Shown here: positions 26,829 to 35,552 of the stretch, one piece after another
How positions within the stretch are numbered: position 1 is the first letter of the stretch
Layout of the letters: each line of letters opens with the position of its first letter
Assembly (NCBI RefSeq): GCF_003049685.1
Contig: NZ_PYSY02000008.1
Location: forward strand, 62,001-126,000
Source: Brucella pituitosa
GTDB lineage: Bacteria; Pseudomonadota; Alphaproteobacteria; Rhizobiales; Rhizobiaceae
Reading direction: 5' to 3'
Length of the DNA stretch: 64,000 nt
The notes under the pieces: model-generated
What the model was told of the DNA's origin: nothing
Databases searched by the model: none
What the model saw: only the letters and a program-made list of their open reading frames with translations
Made by a program: the position numbers and the translations under genes

Positions 26829-28493
26829 ATGACGACAGCTTCCCACGATCCGATCACGCTCGAGATCATCCAGAACTCGCTGCAAGCCACCGCCGACGAG
26901 ATGTTCGCGGCCATGCGCAAGACGGCGATGAGCTCCATTATTTACGAAGTGCTCGACATGGGCACGGGGATCACTGACGCCGAAGGCCGTCTCGCTTCCT
27001 CGGGCGCGGGCATTCCGGGCTTCATCGGCGTGCTCGACAAGTCGGTGAAGGTGCTCTTGAAGAAGTTCTCCAAACCAAGCGACATCCAGCCCGGCGACGT
27101 CTTCATCACCAACGACCCCTACTACGGCGGCGTCACGCATCTTAACGACCTCGTCGTCTGCATGCCGGTCTTTTCCGGCGACCGGTTGATCGCCTGGACG
27201 GCCAATATCGCCCATAATTCGGACGTCGGCGGCAAGTCGCCGGGCTCGCTCTCAGCCGATGCGACGGAAATTTTCCAGGAAGGTCTTCGCCTTCCGGCCA
27301 TCAAGATGATATCGAAGGGCGAGGCGATTCCCGGCATCTTCGACATCATTACCGTCAATTCTCGCATGTCGGACTTCCTCGAAGGCGACCTCTGGGCCGC
27401 CATCGCCTCCGTCCGCATCGGTGCAAAGCGCCTTGCCGAGCTTGCGGAGAAATACACCGTCGCCACCTTCGAGGCGGCGATGGCAGGTTTCATGGACCAT
27501 GGCGAGAAGATCGCGCTCGCCGAGCTCGCGAAACTCCCGCACGGCACCTTCGAGCTGACGGAGGAGCAGGACGACGAGCGCATGTTCAACGTCAAGGTGA
27601 CGATATCGGAAACGGAATTTGTCATCGACCTCCGAGACAACCCGGATCAGGACAGCGGCCCGTCGAATGCCGGCTACGACGACACGCTCGTCAGCATGCA
27701 GGTGATCTTCAAGGCGCTGACCGACCCTACCTCGCCGGCCAACGAAGGCTCCTTCCGCCCGCTCAAGGTTTTAACGCGCGAGGGGTCGTGCTTCCATGCG
27801 AAGGAGCCGGCGGCCGTCGGCTTCTACTATGAAATCGGCATTCGCGGCTACGATCTCGTCTGGCGCTGCCTTGCCCCGCACATGCCAGAAAAACTGCCCG
27901 CCGGGCACTTCTCATCCATCGCCGGCACCTTCATCGGCGGCATCCATCCCGATACGGGGCGGCAATACACGATCATCGAACCGCAGATCGGCGGCTGGGG
28001 CGCATCGGAAGGGCGCGACGGCAATTCGGCGATCTTCTCCGGCGTGCACGGCGAGACCTACAATTGTCCGGCAGAGATCTCCGAGGCACGCAACGGCCTC
28101 GTCGTCGACCGCATGGAGCTGAACACCGATCCGGGCGGCGAAGGCAAATGGACCGGCGGCCGCGGCATCCGGCTCGACTACCGCATCCGCCGCGACGATT
28201 CCTTCCTGACGCTCGGCTATACTCGCTCGCGCATCGTTCCATGGTCACTCGACGGTGGCAACGAAGGCTCGGCCAACTATGCGCTCGTCCTGCGCAAGAA
28301 TGGGGAATCGGAGCGCTACGCCTTCGCCTCCGGCATCAGGGTCGACAAGGACGACGTGATCCGCGTGATCACGGGTGCTGGCGGAGGGTTCGGAAATCCG
28401 AAAGAACGTGATCCAGCCCTCGTGCTCGAAGACATCCGCAACGAGTACGTAACGGCGGAACGTGCACGCGCGATCTATGGATCGAACGTGTGA
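26829..28493 (+). CDS. hyuB: Hydantoinase/oxoprolinase subunit B (HyuB)
   Basis: The protein of 554 residues starts after GAGGAG and contains TADEMFAAMRKTAMSSIIYEV in pieces, FITNDPYYGGVTHLNDLVV, AHNSDVGGKSPG and GAGGGFGNPKERDP near the end, all typical of HyuB. With HyuA it hydrolyses cyclic amides such as N-substituted hydantoins using ATP, or related substrates. The exact substrate cannot be read from sequence. The reading frame is intact. Confidence 0.92.
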   Translation: MTTASHDPITLEIIQNSLQATADEMFAAMRKTAMSSIIYEVLDMGTGITDAEGRLASSGAGIPGFIGVLDKSVKVLLKKFSKPSDIQPGDVFITNDPYYGGVTHLNDLVVCMPVFSGDRLIAWTANIAHNSDVGGKSPGSLSADATEIFQEGLRLPAIKMISKGEAIPGIFDIITVNSRMSDFLEGDLWAAIASVRIGAKRLAELAEKYTVATFEAAMAGFMDHGEKIALAELAKLPHGTFELTEEQDDERMFNVKVTISETEFVIDLRDNPDQDSGPSNAGYDDTLVSMQVIFKALTDPTSPANEGSFRPLKVLTREGSCFHAKEPAAVGFYYEIGIRGYDLVWRCLAPHMPEKLPAGHFSSIAGTFIGGIHPDTGRQYTIIEPQIGGWGASEGRDGNSAIFSGVHGETYNCPAEISEARNGLVVDRMELNTDPGGEGKWTGGRGIRLDYRIRRDDSFLTLGYTRSRIVPWSLDGGNEGSANYALVLRKNGESERYAFASGIRVDKDDVIRVITGAGGGFGNPKERDPALVLEDIRNEYVTAERARAIYGSNV

Positions 28494-28559
28494 GTCATCG
28501 AACTGATCTCCGACGGTATCGACGGGGATCATCATGAAACTGTAGAGGAGGATAACAAA

Positions 28560-29372
28560 ATGAGCACTGAGCCGCTCAAGATTATGTATCTTAACCCCGT
28601 CGGCGCAAACGACGCAGTTGATGCGATCTTTGCAGACATGGCGCGGGACCACAAACTGCCGGGCACAGAGGTACACGTGGCTGCGTTGCCGAAGGTCGGC
28701 TACAGCTTCTCCCATATCGAATTTCGCACCTATGAAGCGTTGGTGACACGCGGCATCATGCGTGCGGTGCGCACCGCAGCGCGCGAAGGTTTCGATGCAC
28801 TGGCGATCGGCTGCTTTTACGACACCGCTTTACATGATGCGCGCGAGATTTCCGGCTCGATGATCATAACCGCGCCCTGCATCGCTTCTTGCGAAATCGC
28901 CGCCAGCCTTGCCAACCGCTTCGGGATCATCGTCGGTCGACGGAAATGGGTACATCAGATGCAGTCGACCGTCCACGGCTATGGCCATGCGGAACGTCTT
29001 GCCGGTTTCTACGATGTCGGCCTCGGGGTAGATGATTTTCAGAAAGATCATGTGGAAACCAACCGCCGTTTGCTAGCCGCCGGTCGCAAGGCGGTTGAGG
29101 AAGGCGGCGCGGAAGCACTCATCCTCGGCTGCACGATGGAAATCGGTTTCTACAAGGAGATTGAGAAGGAACTTGGCGTGCCGGTCATTGATCCATCCAT
29201 CGCCGCTTTGAAGCGAGCGGAATATGCTGCGATTCTCAAGCGCCAGTGCGGCTGGGTACCTAGCCGGAAAGGCTCCTGCGAAGCACCTTCCGAAGCCGAA
29301 CTTTCTGCCTTCAAAGCGTTCCCTGACAACGAACCCGTCTTTGGCAGTCGCATCATCATTCCTGCTTCCTGA
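28560..29372 (+). CDS. hyuE: Asp/Glu/hydantoin racemase, first copy
   Basis: The 270-residue protein belongs to the Asp/Glu/hydantoin racemase family: IGCFYDTALHDAREI and ILGCTMEIGFY carry the two catalytic cysteines. It would interconvert D and L forms of hydantoins or amino acids so the hydantoinase uses both. AGAGGAGGATAAC precedes the ATG. A second copy follows 176 bp after the stop. Confidence 0.88.
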   Translation: MSTEPLKIMYLNPVGANDAVDAIFADMARDHKLPGTEVHVAALPKVGYSFSHIEFRTYEALVTRGIMRAVRTAAREGFDALAIGCFYDTALHDAREISGSMIITAPCIASCEIAASLANRFGIIVGRRKWVHQMQSTVHGYGHAERLAGFYDVGLGVDDFQKDHVETNRRLLAAGRKAVEEGGAEALILGCTMEIGFYKEIEKELGVPVIDPSIAALKRAEYAAILKRQCGWVPSRKGSCEAPSEAELSAFKAFPDNEPVFGSRIIIPAS

Positions 29373-29548
29373 GTGAAGACGACAAACAGGATAGGATAGC
29401 CGCTCCCGGTCAAGGTCTTGTTCTGACGCGTATCAGCCAATTCAGGGCTGTACGCGAACGGGAAAGCTATGAGTCGAGAGTGAGAGATCGGTCTGATCTC
29501 CGACAATTTCGTCGGGATCGCAACGACACTACTAAGGAGAATAGCAAT

Positions 29549-30361
29549 ATGAGTCCTGAACCGTTCAAGATCATGTATCTCAATCCCTTTGCTGCGAACG
29601 ATGCAGTAGATGCCATCTTTGCCGACATGGCGCGCGACCACAAACTGCCTGGTACGGAAGTCCACGTGGCTGCCTTGCCGAAGGCGAGCTATGGCTTCTC
29701 CCATATCGAATTCCGCACCTATGAGGCATTAGTGACACGCGGCATCATGCGGGCGGTGCGCACCGCAGCACGGGAAGGTTTCGATGCGCTGGCCATTGGC
29801 TGCTTCTACGACACAGCGTTACACGATGCTCTTGAGATTTCGGACCAAATGGTCGTCACTGCTCCCTGCATTGCCTCCTGTGAGATCGCCGCAAGCCTTG
29901 CCAACCGCTTCGGCATCATCGTCGGCCGGCGCAAATGGGTGCACCAGATGAAGTCCACCGTGCACGGGTATGGCCACGCGGAACGTCTCGCGGGCTTCTA
30001 TGATGTCGACCTCGGTGTCGATGATTTCCAGAAGGATCATGCGGAAACCAACCGACGGCTGCTGGCCGCCGGTCGCAAGGCGGTGGAGGAAGGTGGCGCG
30101 GAAGCGCTCATTCTCGGCTGCACCATGGAGGTCGGCTTCTACAAGGAAATCGAGAAAGAGCTCGGCGTGCCGGTCATCGATCCGTCCATCGCCGCTTTGA
30201 AGCGCGCGGAATATGCAGCGATCCTTAAGCGCCAGTGCGGCTGGGTGCCAAGCCGGAAAGGCTCGTGTGAATCGCCTTCTGAAGCCGAACTTGCCGCGTT
30301 CAAAGCCTTTCCGGACGACGAGCCGATCTTCGGCAGCCGCATCATCATTCCAGCTACGTGA
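29549..30361 (+). CDS. hyuE: Asp/Glu/hydantoin racemase, second copy
   Basis: The 270-residue protein differs from the first copy at 21 positions by eye (about 92% identity), most of them in the N-terminal third (e.g. MVVTAP for MIITAP). Both catalytic Cys motifs are intact. The leader also resembles the first copy (AAGGAGAATAGCAAT before the ATG). The ATG at 29549 matches the first copy's start; an upstream in-frame start is not needed. Tandem duplication is the simplest origin. Confidence 0.88.
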   Translation: MSPEPFKIMYLNPFAANDAVDAIFADMARDHKLPGTEVHVAALPKASYGFSHIEFRTYEALVTRGIMRAVRTAAREGFDALAIGCFYDTALHDALEISDQMVVTAPCIASCEIAASLANRFGIIVGRRKWVHQMKSTVHGYGHAERLAGFYDVDLGVDDFQKDHAETNRRLLAAGRKAVEEGGAEALILGCTMEVGFYKEIEKELGVPVIDPSIAALKRAEYAAILKRQCGWVPSRKGSCESPSEAELAAFKAFPDDEPIFGSRIIIPAT

Positions 30362-30375
30362 ACGAGGACAAGACC

Positions 30376-31479
30376 ATGCAAAAACAGATCGCCTCCCGAC
30401 TTCTAGCCCTGCGACAGCGCATGGCCGAAGCAGGTACGGGCCTCGTCGCCGTCGCACCCGGTTCTCACATGGACTGGGTGCTGGGCTTCCACCCGCATCC
30501 CGACGAGCGCCCCTGCCTGCTGCTCATTGGCCCGGAAAAGGAGGCTTTCCTGATGCCAGCGCTGAATGCGGAAGGCAGCCGGGAATTCACGAATATCAAG
30601 TTCTACACCTGGGCTGATGATGAAGGCCCCGACGTCGCCTTGCGAGCAGCATTATCGGCCATCGGGGCGGAAGCACCCGGCCTCGTCACGCTTGATGAAA
30701 CGATGCGCGCTGACTTCGCGCTACTGCTCCTCGATGCTTTGCCTGCAGATACGTGTCGAAATTTTACGCCCGCAACGCTCGGCGGTCTCCGCATGCGCAA
30801 AGACAGCAATGAATACGCAAAACTCAAGATGAATGCCAGCATCGCCGATCGCGCCATGGAAGCGGCATTCACCGCAATCAGGCCGGGCATGACCGAGAAT
30901 GAACTTGCCGCGGAAATCCGCGCACATTTTTCGTCGGAAGGTGCCGAGCCGTGCTTCTGGATTGTGGGCGCGGGAGGCAACGGCGCGTTCCCGCACCATT
31001 CTGCTAGCGATCGCGTTATCCAGGAAGGGGACGCGGTGGTGATCGACATTGGCGGACGCAAGCAGGGGTTCCCTTCTGACATCACCCGCATGGCCGTCGT
31101 CGGCATGCCGCCCGAAGGTTATGGCGAGATCCACGCCATCGTCGAGAAGGCCGTGCAGGCGGCGCTGAAAGTAGCTCGTCCGGGCGTCATGGCGCGCGAG
31201 GTGGATGCAGCGGCTCGCAACGTCATCGCCGATGCGGGCTATGGCGAATATTTCGTGCACCGTACCGGCCACGGCATGGGCATCGATGGTCACGAGCCGC
31301 CCTATATCACTGCAACCTCCGAAACGGTGCTGGAGGAAGGGATGGTCTTCTCCATCGAACCTGGCATCTATCTGCCCGACCGGTTCGGCATCCGCCTAGA
31401 GGATATTGTGATCCTGCGCGAATACGGACCGGAAATCCTCTCCGCGCTTCCGCGCGACGTGCATATGGCGAGGGGCTGA
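30376..31479 (+). CDS. M24 family metallopeptidase (Xaa-Pro peptidase/creatinase-like)
   Basis: The 367-residue protein has a creatinase-like N-terminal domain and a pita-bread C-terminal domain with the five metal ligands: D in VVIDIGG, D in SDITRM, H in HRTGHGMG, E in SIEPGIY and E in RLEDIVIL. It would cleave an amide or imidodipeptide bond using two metal ions. It follows the racemase by 14 bp, so it may act on the ring-opened hydantoin product or a dipeptide imported by the transporter. The substrate is inference. Confidence 0.85.
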   Translation: MQKQIASRLLALRQRMAEAGTGLVAVAPGSHMDWVLGFHPHPDERPCLLLIGPEKEAFLMPALNAEGSREFTNIKFYTWADDEGPDVALRAALSAIGAEAPGLVTLDETMRADFALLLLDALPADTCRNFTPATLGGLRMRKDSNEYAKLKMNASIADRAMEAAFTAIRPGMTENELAAEIRAHFSSEGAEPCFWIVGAGGNGAFPHHSASDRVIQEGDAVVIDIGGRKQGFPSDITRMAVVGMPPEGYGEIHAIVEKAVQAALKVARPGVMAREVDAAARNVIADAGYGEYFVHRTGHGMGIDGHEPPYITATSETVLEEGMVFSIEPGIYLPDRFGIRLEDIVILREYGPEILSALPRDVHMARG

Positions 31480-31480
31480 T

Positions 31481-32494
31481 ATGGGCGCCACAGCAAGAGC
31501 ATGGGTCATCAATGGTTATGACGGTTATCAGGGACTGAGACTAGTCAAGGTTCCTATTGAGCAACCAGGTCCCGGAGAAGTTCGGCTTCGAATTGAGGCA
31601 TTTGCTCTCAATTGGGGTGATATGGATCTGATGGTGGACAATTATTCATTCAGCTTCCACCATTTTCCAGCTTGTGTCGGAATTGAGGCGGCCGGCATTG
31701 TTGAGGCCGTCGGCGACGGGGTTGAGGGAATAACCATCGGAAGCCGCTACTGTACTTTGCCCTATTTCTATTACAATCGTGGGGCCAGCACAGAGACACT
31801 CATTGTCGATGCACGGTATATAACACGGGCGCCTCCCGGACTGTCGGCCCCAGAAAGCGCATCCATATGGATGCAGTACCTGACTGCCTATTATCCCCTC
31901 GCTGAAGTCTCGAAGGTTGGGCCGGATAGTTTCGTTCTCGCTACCGCTGCAACGTCGACAGCCGGATCAGCAGCACTTGAAATAGGCCGCATGCTCGGCG
32001 CAACCATGATCGGCACGACACGGTTTCCCTCCAACGTTCCCTATCTGAAGGAAAGAGGCGCTTCTCATGTCATCGTGACCGATAGCGACGGGACTTCAAT
32101 TGCCGAACAACTTCTGGCGGTGACCGGCGGTAAGGGAATTGATGTCGCCTTTGATCCAATCGGAGAGGGACTGATCTCCAAATACAGTCCTGCCTTTGCG
32201 CGAGATGCGCATGTCTATTTTTACGGCACTCTGGACACAAAGCCGCCCGAACTTCCTTTGCGAGACATGTTTCAAAAGAACGTGACGTTCCAACCGTACT
32301 CAGTATTCAACTATGTTGAACATCAAGAAATGAGACAGAGAGGCGTGGATTATGTAAATAAAAATCTAACTTTGAAAAATATTATTCCGAATATAGACCG
32401 CTTATTTCCTATGAATGGATACATCGAAGCTTGGAAATATATGAAATCCACCAGGAGTTCACATGGGAAAATCGTAATAGACGTCACAAATTGA
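31481..32494 (+). CDS. Zinc-type alcohol dehydrogenase-like / quinone reductase family oxidoreductase
   Basis: The 337-residue protein has the MDR fold: GYQGLRLVKVPIEQPGPGEV at the N-terminus, FALNWGDMDLM, VGIEAAGIVEAVGDGV and a nucleotide-binding stretch starting VLATAATSTAGSAALEIGRM. The classic structural zinc cysteines are absent, fitting the QOR branch (NADPH-dependent). It starts one base after the peptidase stop, in one operon. Codon use is more AT-rich than upstream genes. Confidence 0.8.
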   Translation: MGATARAWVINGYDGYQGLRLVKVPIEQPGPGEVRLRIEAFALNWGDMDLMVDNYSFSFHHFPACVGIEAAGIVEAVGDGVEGITIGSRYCTLPYFYYNRGASTETLIVDARYITRAPPGLSAPESASIWMQYLTAYYPLAEVSKVGPDSFVLATAATSTAGSAALEIGRMLGATMIGTTRFPSNVPYLKERGASHVIVTDSDGTSIAEQLLAVTGGKGIDVAFDPIGEGLISKYSPAFARDAHVYFYGTLDTKPPELPLRDMFQKNVTFQPYSVFNYVEHQEMRQRGVDYVNKNLTLKNIIPNIDRLFPMNGYIEAWKYMKSTRSSHGKIVIDVTN

Positions 32495-32552
32495 TCTACG
32501 AAATGTAAAAATACTATGTCCACGCAAGTATGCCAATAAGAAGGGGAACACT

Positions 32553-33437
32553 ATGCTACTTTTTCGTAAAATGAGCATCGCTGGCTTACTAATGTCAACG
32601 ATCGCTCTTTCATTCGTTCCAAATGGTGCGTACGCAGGAAATTTCTTAGGAAACGCCCAACCCGGGACACCGGGTTGGGCGCTTCAACTGTGGCCTTACT
32701 ATACGAAGGAAAATAGCAGCCAAACGGCAGCAAATTTTTTCCAGCTGGCCTGGTTCAGCGAAACTGGACTGACCGGCACAAAGCAGGACCAGGTTGAACT
32801 CTGGCTAGGTTTTAATGGTGGTTATCAAAAAAGCGATTTTGAGGGTGATGACTCACGGTGGGGTGTTACATCTCCTCAACTAGGATTCGAATATTACTAT
32901 CAGGTTGCAGCCACAAAAGCCAAACCAAACACAGAAGGTTATCGAGCCTGGTGGATCAGCCCTACGATATTCATGAACTTTCCTAACGGATCGGATAAAT
33001 CCAGCGGGTACGGTGCTGGCGCGAACCAGTATTCCATCAGCGCGAGCGTCAATAACTTCTTTGGTTATGACAAATGGCAACTAAGCATATCGCCCACGAA
33101 TATTAACTACCTCTTCCGCGATAAAAATTATACCGACCTGGAAACGGGAGGCCGGAAGCGTATGCAGGCAGGCCTTTCGCTCAATCTGGCGGATATCGCG
33201 TTTGGATATCAGCTGACGGATACGCTGGCCGTTGGCGTCCATCACCAATATGACATCTACAATCTGACCGACTCTGATTATGCTAGGTCGGAACGCGGGA
33301 GGGTAGGACCGACTTTTACCTATTCAGGCCTGGCGGATAAGGGTTATTGGATTTCCGGCACCCTCGATTTCGATTATTCGAATCGAAATACTGAGAGGGC
33401 GACGACGTTCAGCGCGTTTATCGGAAAATCACTTTGA
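32553..33437 (+). CDS. Exported beta-barrel protein (phenol/MetA-degradation type transporter family)
   Basis: The 294-residue protein has a signal peptide (GLLMSTIALSFVPNGAYAG) and many alternating aromatic strands (WWISPTIFMNFPNGSDKSSG, YGAGANQYSISASVNNFFGY), resembling the MetA-pathway phenol degradation family of outer-membrane proteins found in catabolic operons. It probably provides outer-membrane uptake for the island's substrate. The length is normal and no break is seen. Confidence 0.75.
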   Translation: MLLFRKMSIAGLLMSTIALSFVPNGAYAGNFLGNAQPGTPGWALQLWPYYTKENSSQTAANFFQLAWFSETGLTGTKQDQVELWLGFNGGYQKSDFEGDDSRWGVTSPQLGFEYYYQVAATKAKPNTEGYRAWWISPTIFMNFPNGSDKSSGYGAGANQYSISASVNNFFGYDKWQLSISPTNINYLFRDKNYTDLETGGRKRMQAGLSLNLADIAFGYQLTDTLAVGVHHQYDIYNLTDSDYARSERGRVGPTFTYSGLADKGYWISGTLDFDYSNRNTERATTFSAFIGKSL

Positions 33438-33787
33438 AAAAGTCGATACGAACAAAGCCATGATTGAATAAAACCTGTCCCTGAGGCAGGTGAAGCTTGG
33501 AGAACCACAGGAAACAAGCGGGTTCCGCTGTAATTTCTCTTAACGATTATCTCCTTTTAGCTTCTTGTCATAAACGGCACACGAAGATGTATCGAGTAGC
33601 CCCGACACGATAACCTCGCGTTGGGGCATTTTGAATATCGGTGCGAAGTTTACAGTATTGCCAAGTTATCTGATGGGTAACCGGTGTTCTGGCCCCACAT
33701 TCTATTTGATTTTGTGTTCTGTCATTGAGAGTTAGCGAATGGACAGAACGGAGTTTCTCCATGGAGCCTCGAATGGAGTTTCTCTCA
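33438..33787. other. Spacer with probable IS66 left end
   Basis: There is no gene here. The stretch from about 33678 (GTAACCGGTG) to the tnpA start is a plausible IS66 terminal region, since IS66 ends begin GTAA, but the opposite end is absent so it cannot be verified. Confidence 0.35.
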
Positions 33788-34147
33788 ATGGATCAGAGTA
33801 AGCGGGATAGCCATCGCCAGTGGCCAGCTGATTTAAAAGCCCGGATTGTTTCGGAAAGCTTGCGCCCTGGCGTGAGCGTGCAGGAAGTTGCCGATCGCTA
33901 TGGCGTGCGTGCGAACTATCTGTCTTCATGGCGCACGCTGGCACGTCAGGGGAAGCTTGTTTTGCCTTCGCCTGAAGATGATACGGAATTTGCAGCGATC
34001 ATAGTAGCGGAGCCTGCAATTGAACCGGTGACGCCACCATCTTCACGCGTTGAGATATTCTGCGGGGAAGTCATCATTCGGCTGGAAGAAGGAGCATCTG
34101 CTTCCCGGATTGCCGCTGTTGCAAGCGCGCTTGCGGCTCTTAAATGA
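33788..34147 (+). CDS. tnpA: IS66 family accessory protein TnpA
   Basis: The 119-residue protein has an N-terminal helix-turn-helix (LRPGVSVQEVADRYGVRANY, SWRTLARQG) and the VEIFCGEVIIRLEEG segment found in IS66 OrfA. I chose the ATG at 33788; upstream in-frame starts at 33773 and 33761 also exist. Its stop overlaps tnpB (ATGA). TnpA is required with TnpB and TnpC; the last is missing here. Confidence 0.8.
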   Translation: MDQSKRDSHRQWPADLKARIVSESLRPGVSVQEVADRYGVRANYLSSWRTLARQGKLVLPSPEDDTEFAAIIVAEPAIEPVTPPSSRVEIFCGEVIIRLEEGASASRIAAVASALAALK

Positions 34148-34971
34148 TCTTCCCTGCCAATCGGGTGCGTATCATGGTGGCGACAAAACCTGTCGACTTC
34201 CGTAAAGGCCACGACGGCTTAGCGTCGCTAGTGAAGAACGAATTGCGCAAGGATCCGTTTACGGGAACTGTATTCGTGTTCCGCTCGCGCAAGGCCGATC
34301 GGTTAAAACTGATCTACTGGGATGGCACAGGGATGGTTCTGGCTTATAAGCGTTTGGAAGCCCATACGTTCAGCTGGCCAGAGATCCACCCGTTCTGGGA
34401 AGGTAACGGGCGGGCCCAGGAGGCACTGCTAACAGCCATCGGTCGCGAACATGGTCATGTGGTTGACTTCACGGTCATTACCAAGCCGCGCATGATCGAA
34501 GCGTCGATAGCGACGACCAACGATCCCTCCAGTCCGGCGATGAAACATATCTTTGAAGACGCGATCGATCCAAACCGGCAGGAAGCCATAAGAGCTGCAT
34601 TCGTCGATTTGGAAATGCGCGGTGAGAATGCTTTCGAGCACAACGTGCGCACCGCCAGGCCGGGCGAACAGATTTCAGGTCAGGTTCTCGGGCACGATAC
34701 ACGTGTAGCCAGCCTTGTTACCGACCACGGGATTGTCGCCGTCGATCGCGCCGACCTTCCAGAGCGGTTGCCCGATGACGATACCGAAATCACATTTACG
34801 GCACGTTCTGACTTCTCCCGCCTGTCGCGCCCGGATCAGGTCAGAAATGCAGATAATCCCGCCGTCGAGCGAATGTCACCAGAGCAGAAAATAGCCGCGG
34901 ACCCATCCCGGCTTGCGGAACTATCGGCGCAAAAGCAGCCCGAGCGGGATTCCGACGACCGCGAACGATAA
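34144..34971 (+). CDS. Chimeric frame: IS66 TnpB N-part joined in frame to Fic toxin C-part
   Basis: Residues 1-80 are IS66 TnpB (VDFRKGHDGLASLVKNELRK, KLIYWDGTGMVLAYKRLE, FSW). From residue 81 on it is Fic: HPFWEGNGRAQEALL matches the Fic motif HPFxxGNGR, followed by GREHGHVVDFTVITKPRM and an OB-like C-terminal region. The 275-residue open frame could be translated from the IS66 start. It keeps the catalytic motif but lacks the front half of the Fic fold that holds ATP, so activity is doubtful. It marks the right edge of the island. Confidence 0.85.
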   Translation: MIFPANRVRIMVATKPVDFRKGHDGLASLVKNELRKDPFTGTVFVFRSRKADRLKLIYWDGTGMVLAYKRLEAHTFSWPEIHPFWEGNGRAQEALLTAIGREHGHVVDFTVITKPRMIEASIATTNDPSSPAMKHIFEDAIDPNRQEAIRAAFVDLEMRGENAFEHNVRTARPGEQISGQVLGHDTRVASLVTDHGIVAVDRADLPERLPDDDTEITFTARSDFSRLSRPDQVRNADNPAVERMSPEQKIAADPSRLAELSAQKQPERDSDDRER

Positions 34972-35185
34972 GAGATGCAACCCTCTGCGCAGAGAGCCAG
35001 TCTGTGAGCTTCGGTGAGTGACATTTGGGCCACCCCACTCGTTGGCTGATTGACGGACAAGCTGCGATAGCCTCTCCCCCATGCAACCGCTTCGCGGTCC
35101 TCCACTTCTGTTGCGGCCCAAAGGGTGCATGGGCTCGTCTCGGCTATCTCCGTTTCTTGCCGTCAACCAACGAATGGAGACGGCC

Positions 35186-35552
35186 ATGAACAACGTCAGC
35201 GACACCTATCAGCGCATCACAGACCTCATCATCGAGCAGCTGGAAGCCGGCACCAAACCCTGGGTGCAGCCTTGGCGCGGAAATACCCGCCCGACCTCCA
35301 TCATCCCCCGCCGATCCAGCGGCGAAGCCTATCGCGGCATCAATGTTCTCATGCTCTGGATTGCATCACAGATGAACGGCTACGAGGAGACCAGCTGGAT
35401 GACCTATCGTCAGGCGAAGGATCTCGGCGGTCAAGTCCGGAAGGGCGTACGTGGATCGCTCGTCGTCAAGTATGGCACCTTTACGCCCAAGGATCAGGAC
35501 ACAGATGACGACCGTTCAATCCCTTATCTCAAGGGCTACACAGTATTCAACG
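35186..35552 (+). pseudogene. ardC: ardC antirestriction gene, first segment (up to the group II intron)
   Basis: The segment starts MNNVSDTYQRITDLIIEQLE, with WVQPWRGNTRPTSIIPRR, YRGINVLML and ETSWMTYRQAKDLGGQVRKG, the single-strand DNA-binding N-terminal domain of ArdC, and ends at LKGYTVFN. GAGACGG precedes the ATG. The last base of a GTA codon is split by the intron (phase 1). ArdC-type proteins protect incoming plasmid DNA from restriction. Confidence 0.9.

Larger units (their letters stand above)
17793..34386. mobile_element. 16.6-kb catabolic island inserted in the fic gene
   Basis: The island is bounded on the left by the stop of fic codons after AGNV and on the right by the resumption of Fic sequence (EIHPFWEGNGR) inside a cut IS66 tnpB. 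It carries an orphan VapB, an XRE-cupin regulator, a five-gene ABC transporter, hydantoinase and racemase genes, and the 5' half of an IS66 element. About 5-9 fic codons appear lost at the junction. IS66 at the right edge suggests the element's involvement, but I found no matching left copy or target duplication, so the mechanism is open. Confidence 0.7.

Noticed and set aside
26142..27215. Minus-strand frame across the hyuA-hyuB junction
   Set aside because: Antisense to two recognised genes and not similar to any family I know.
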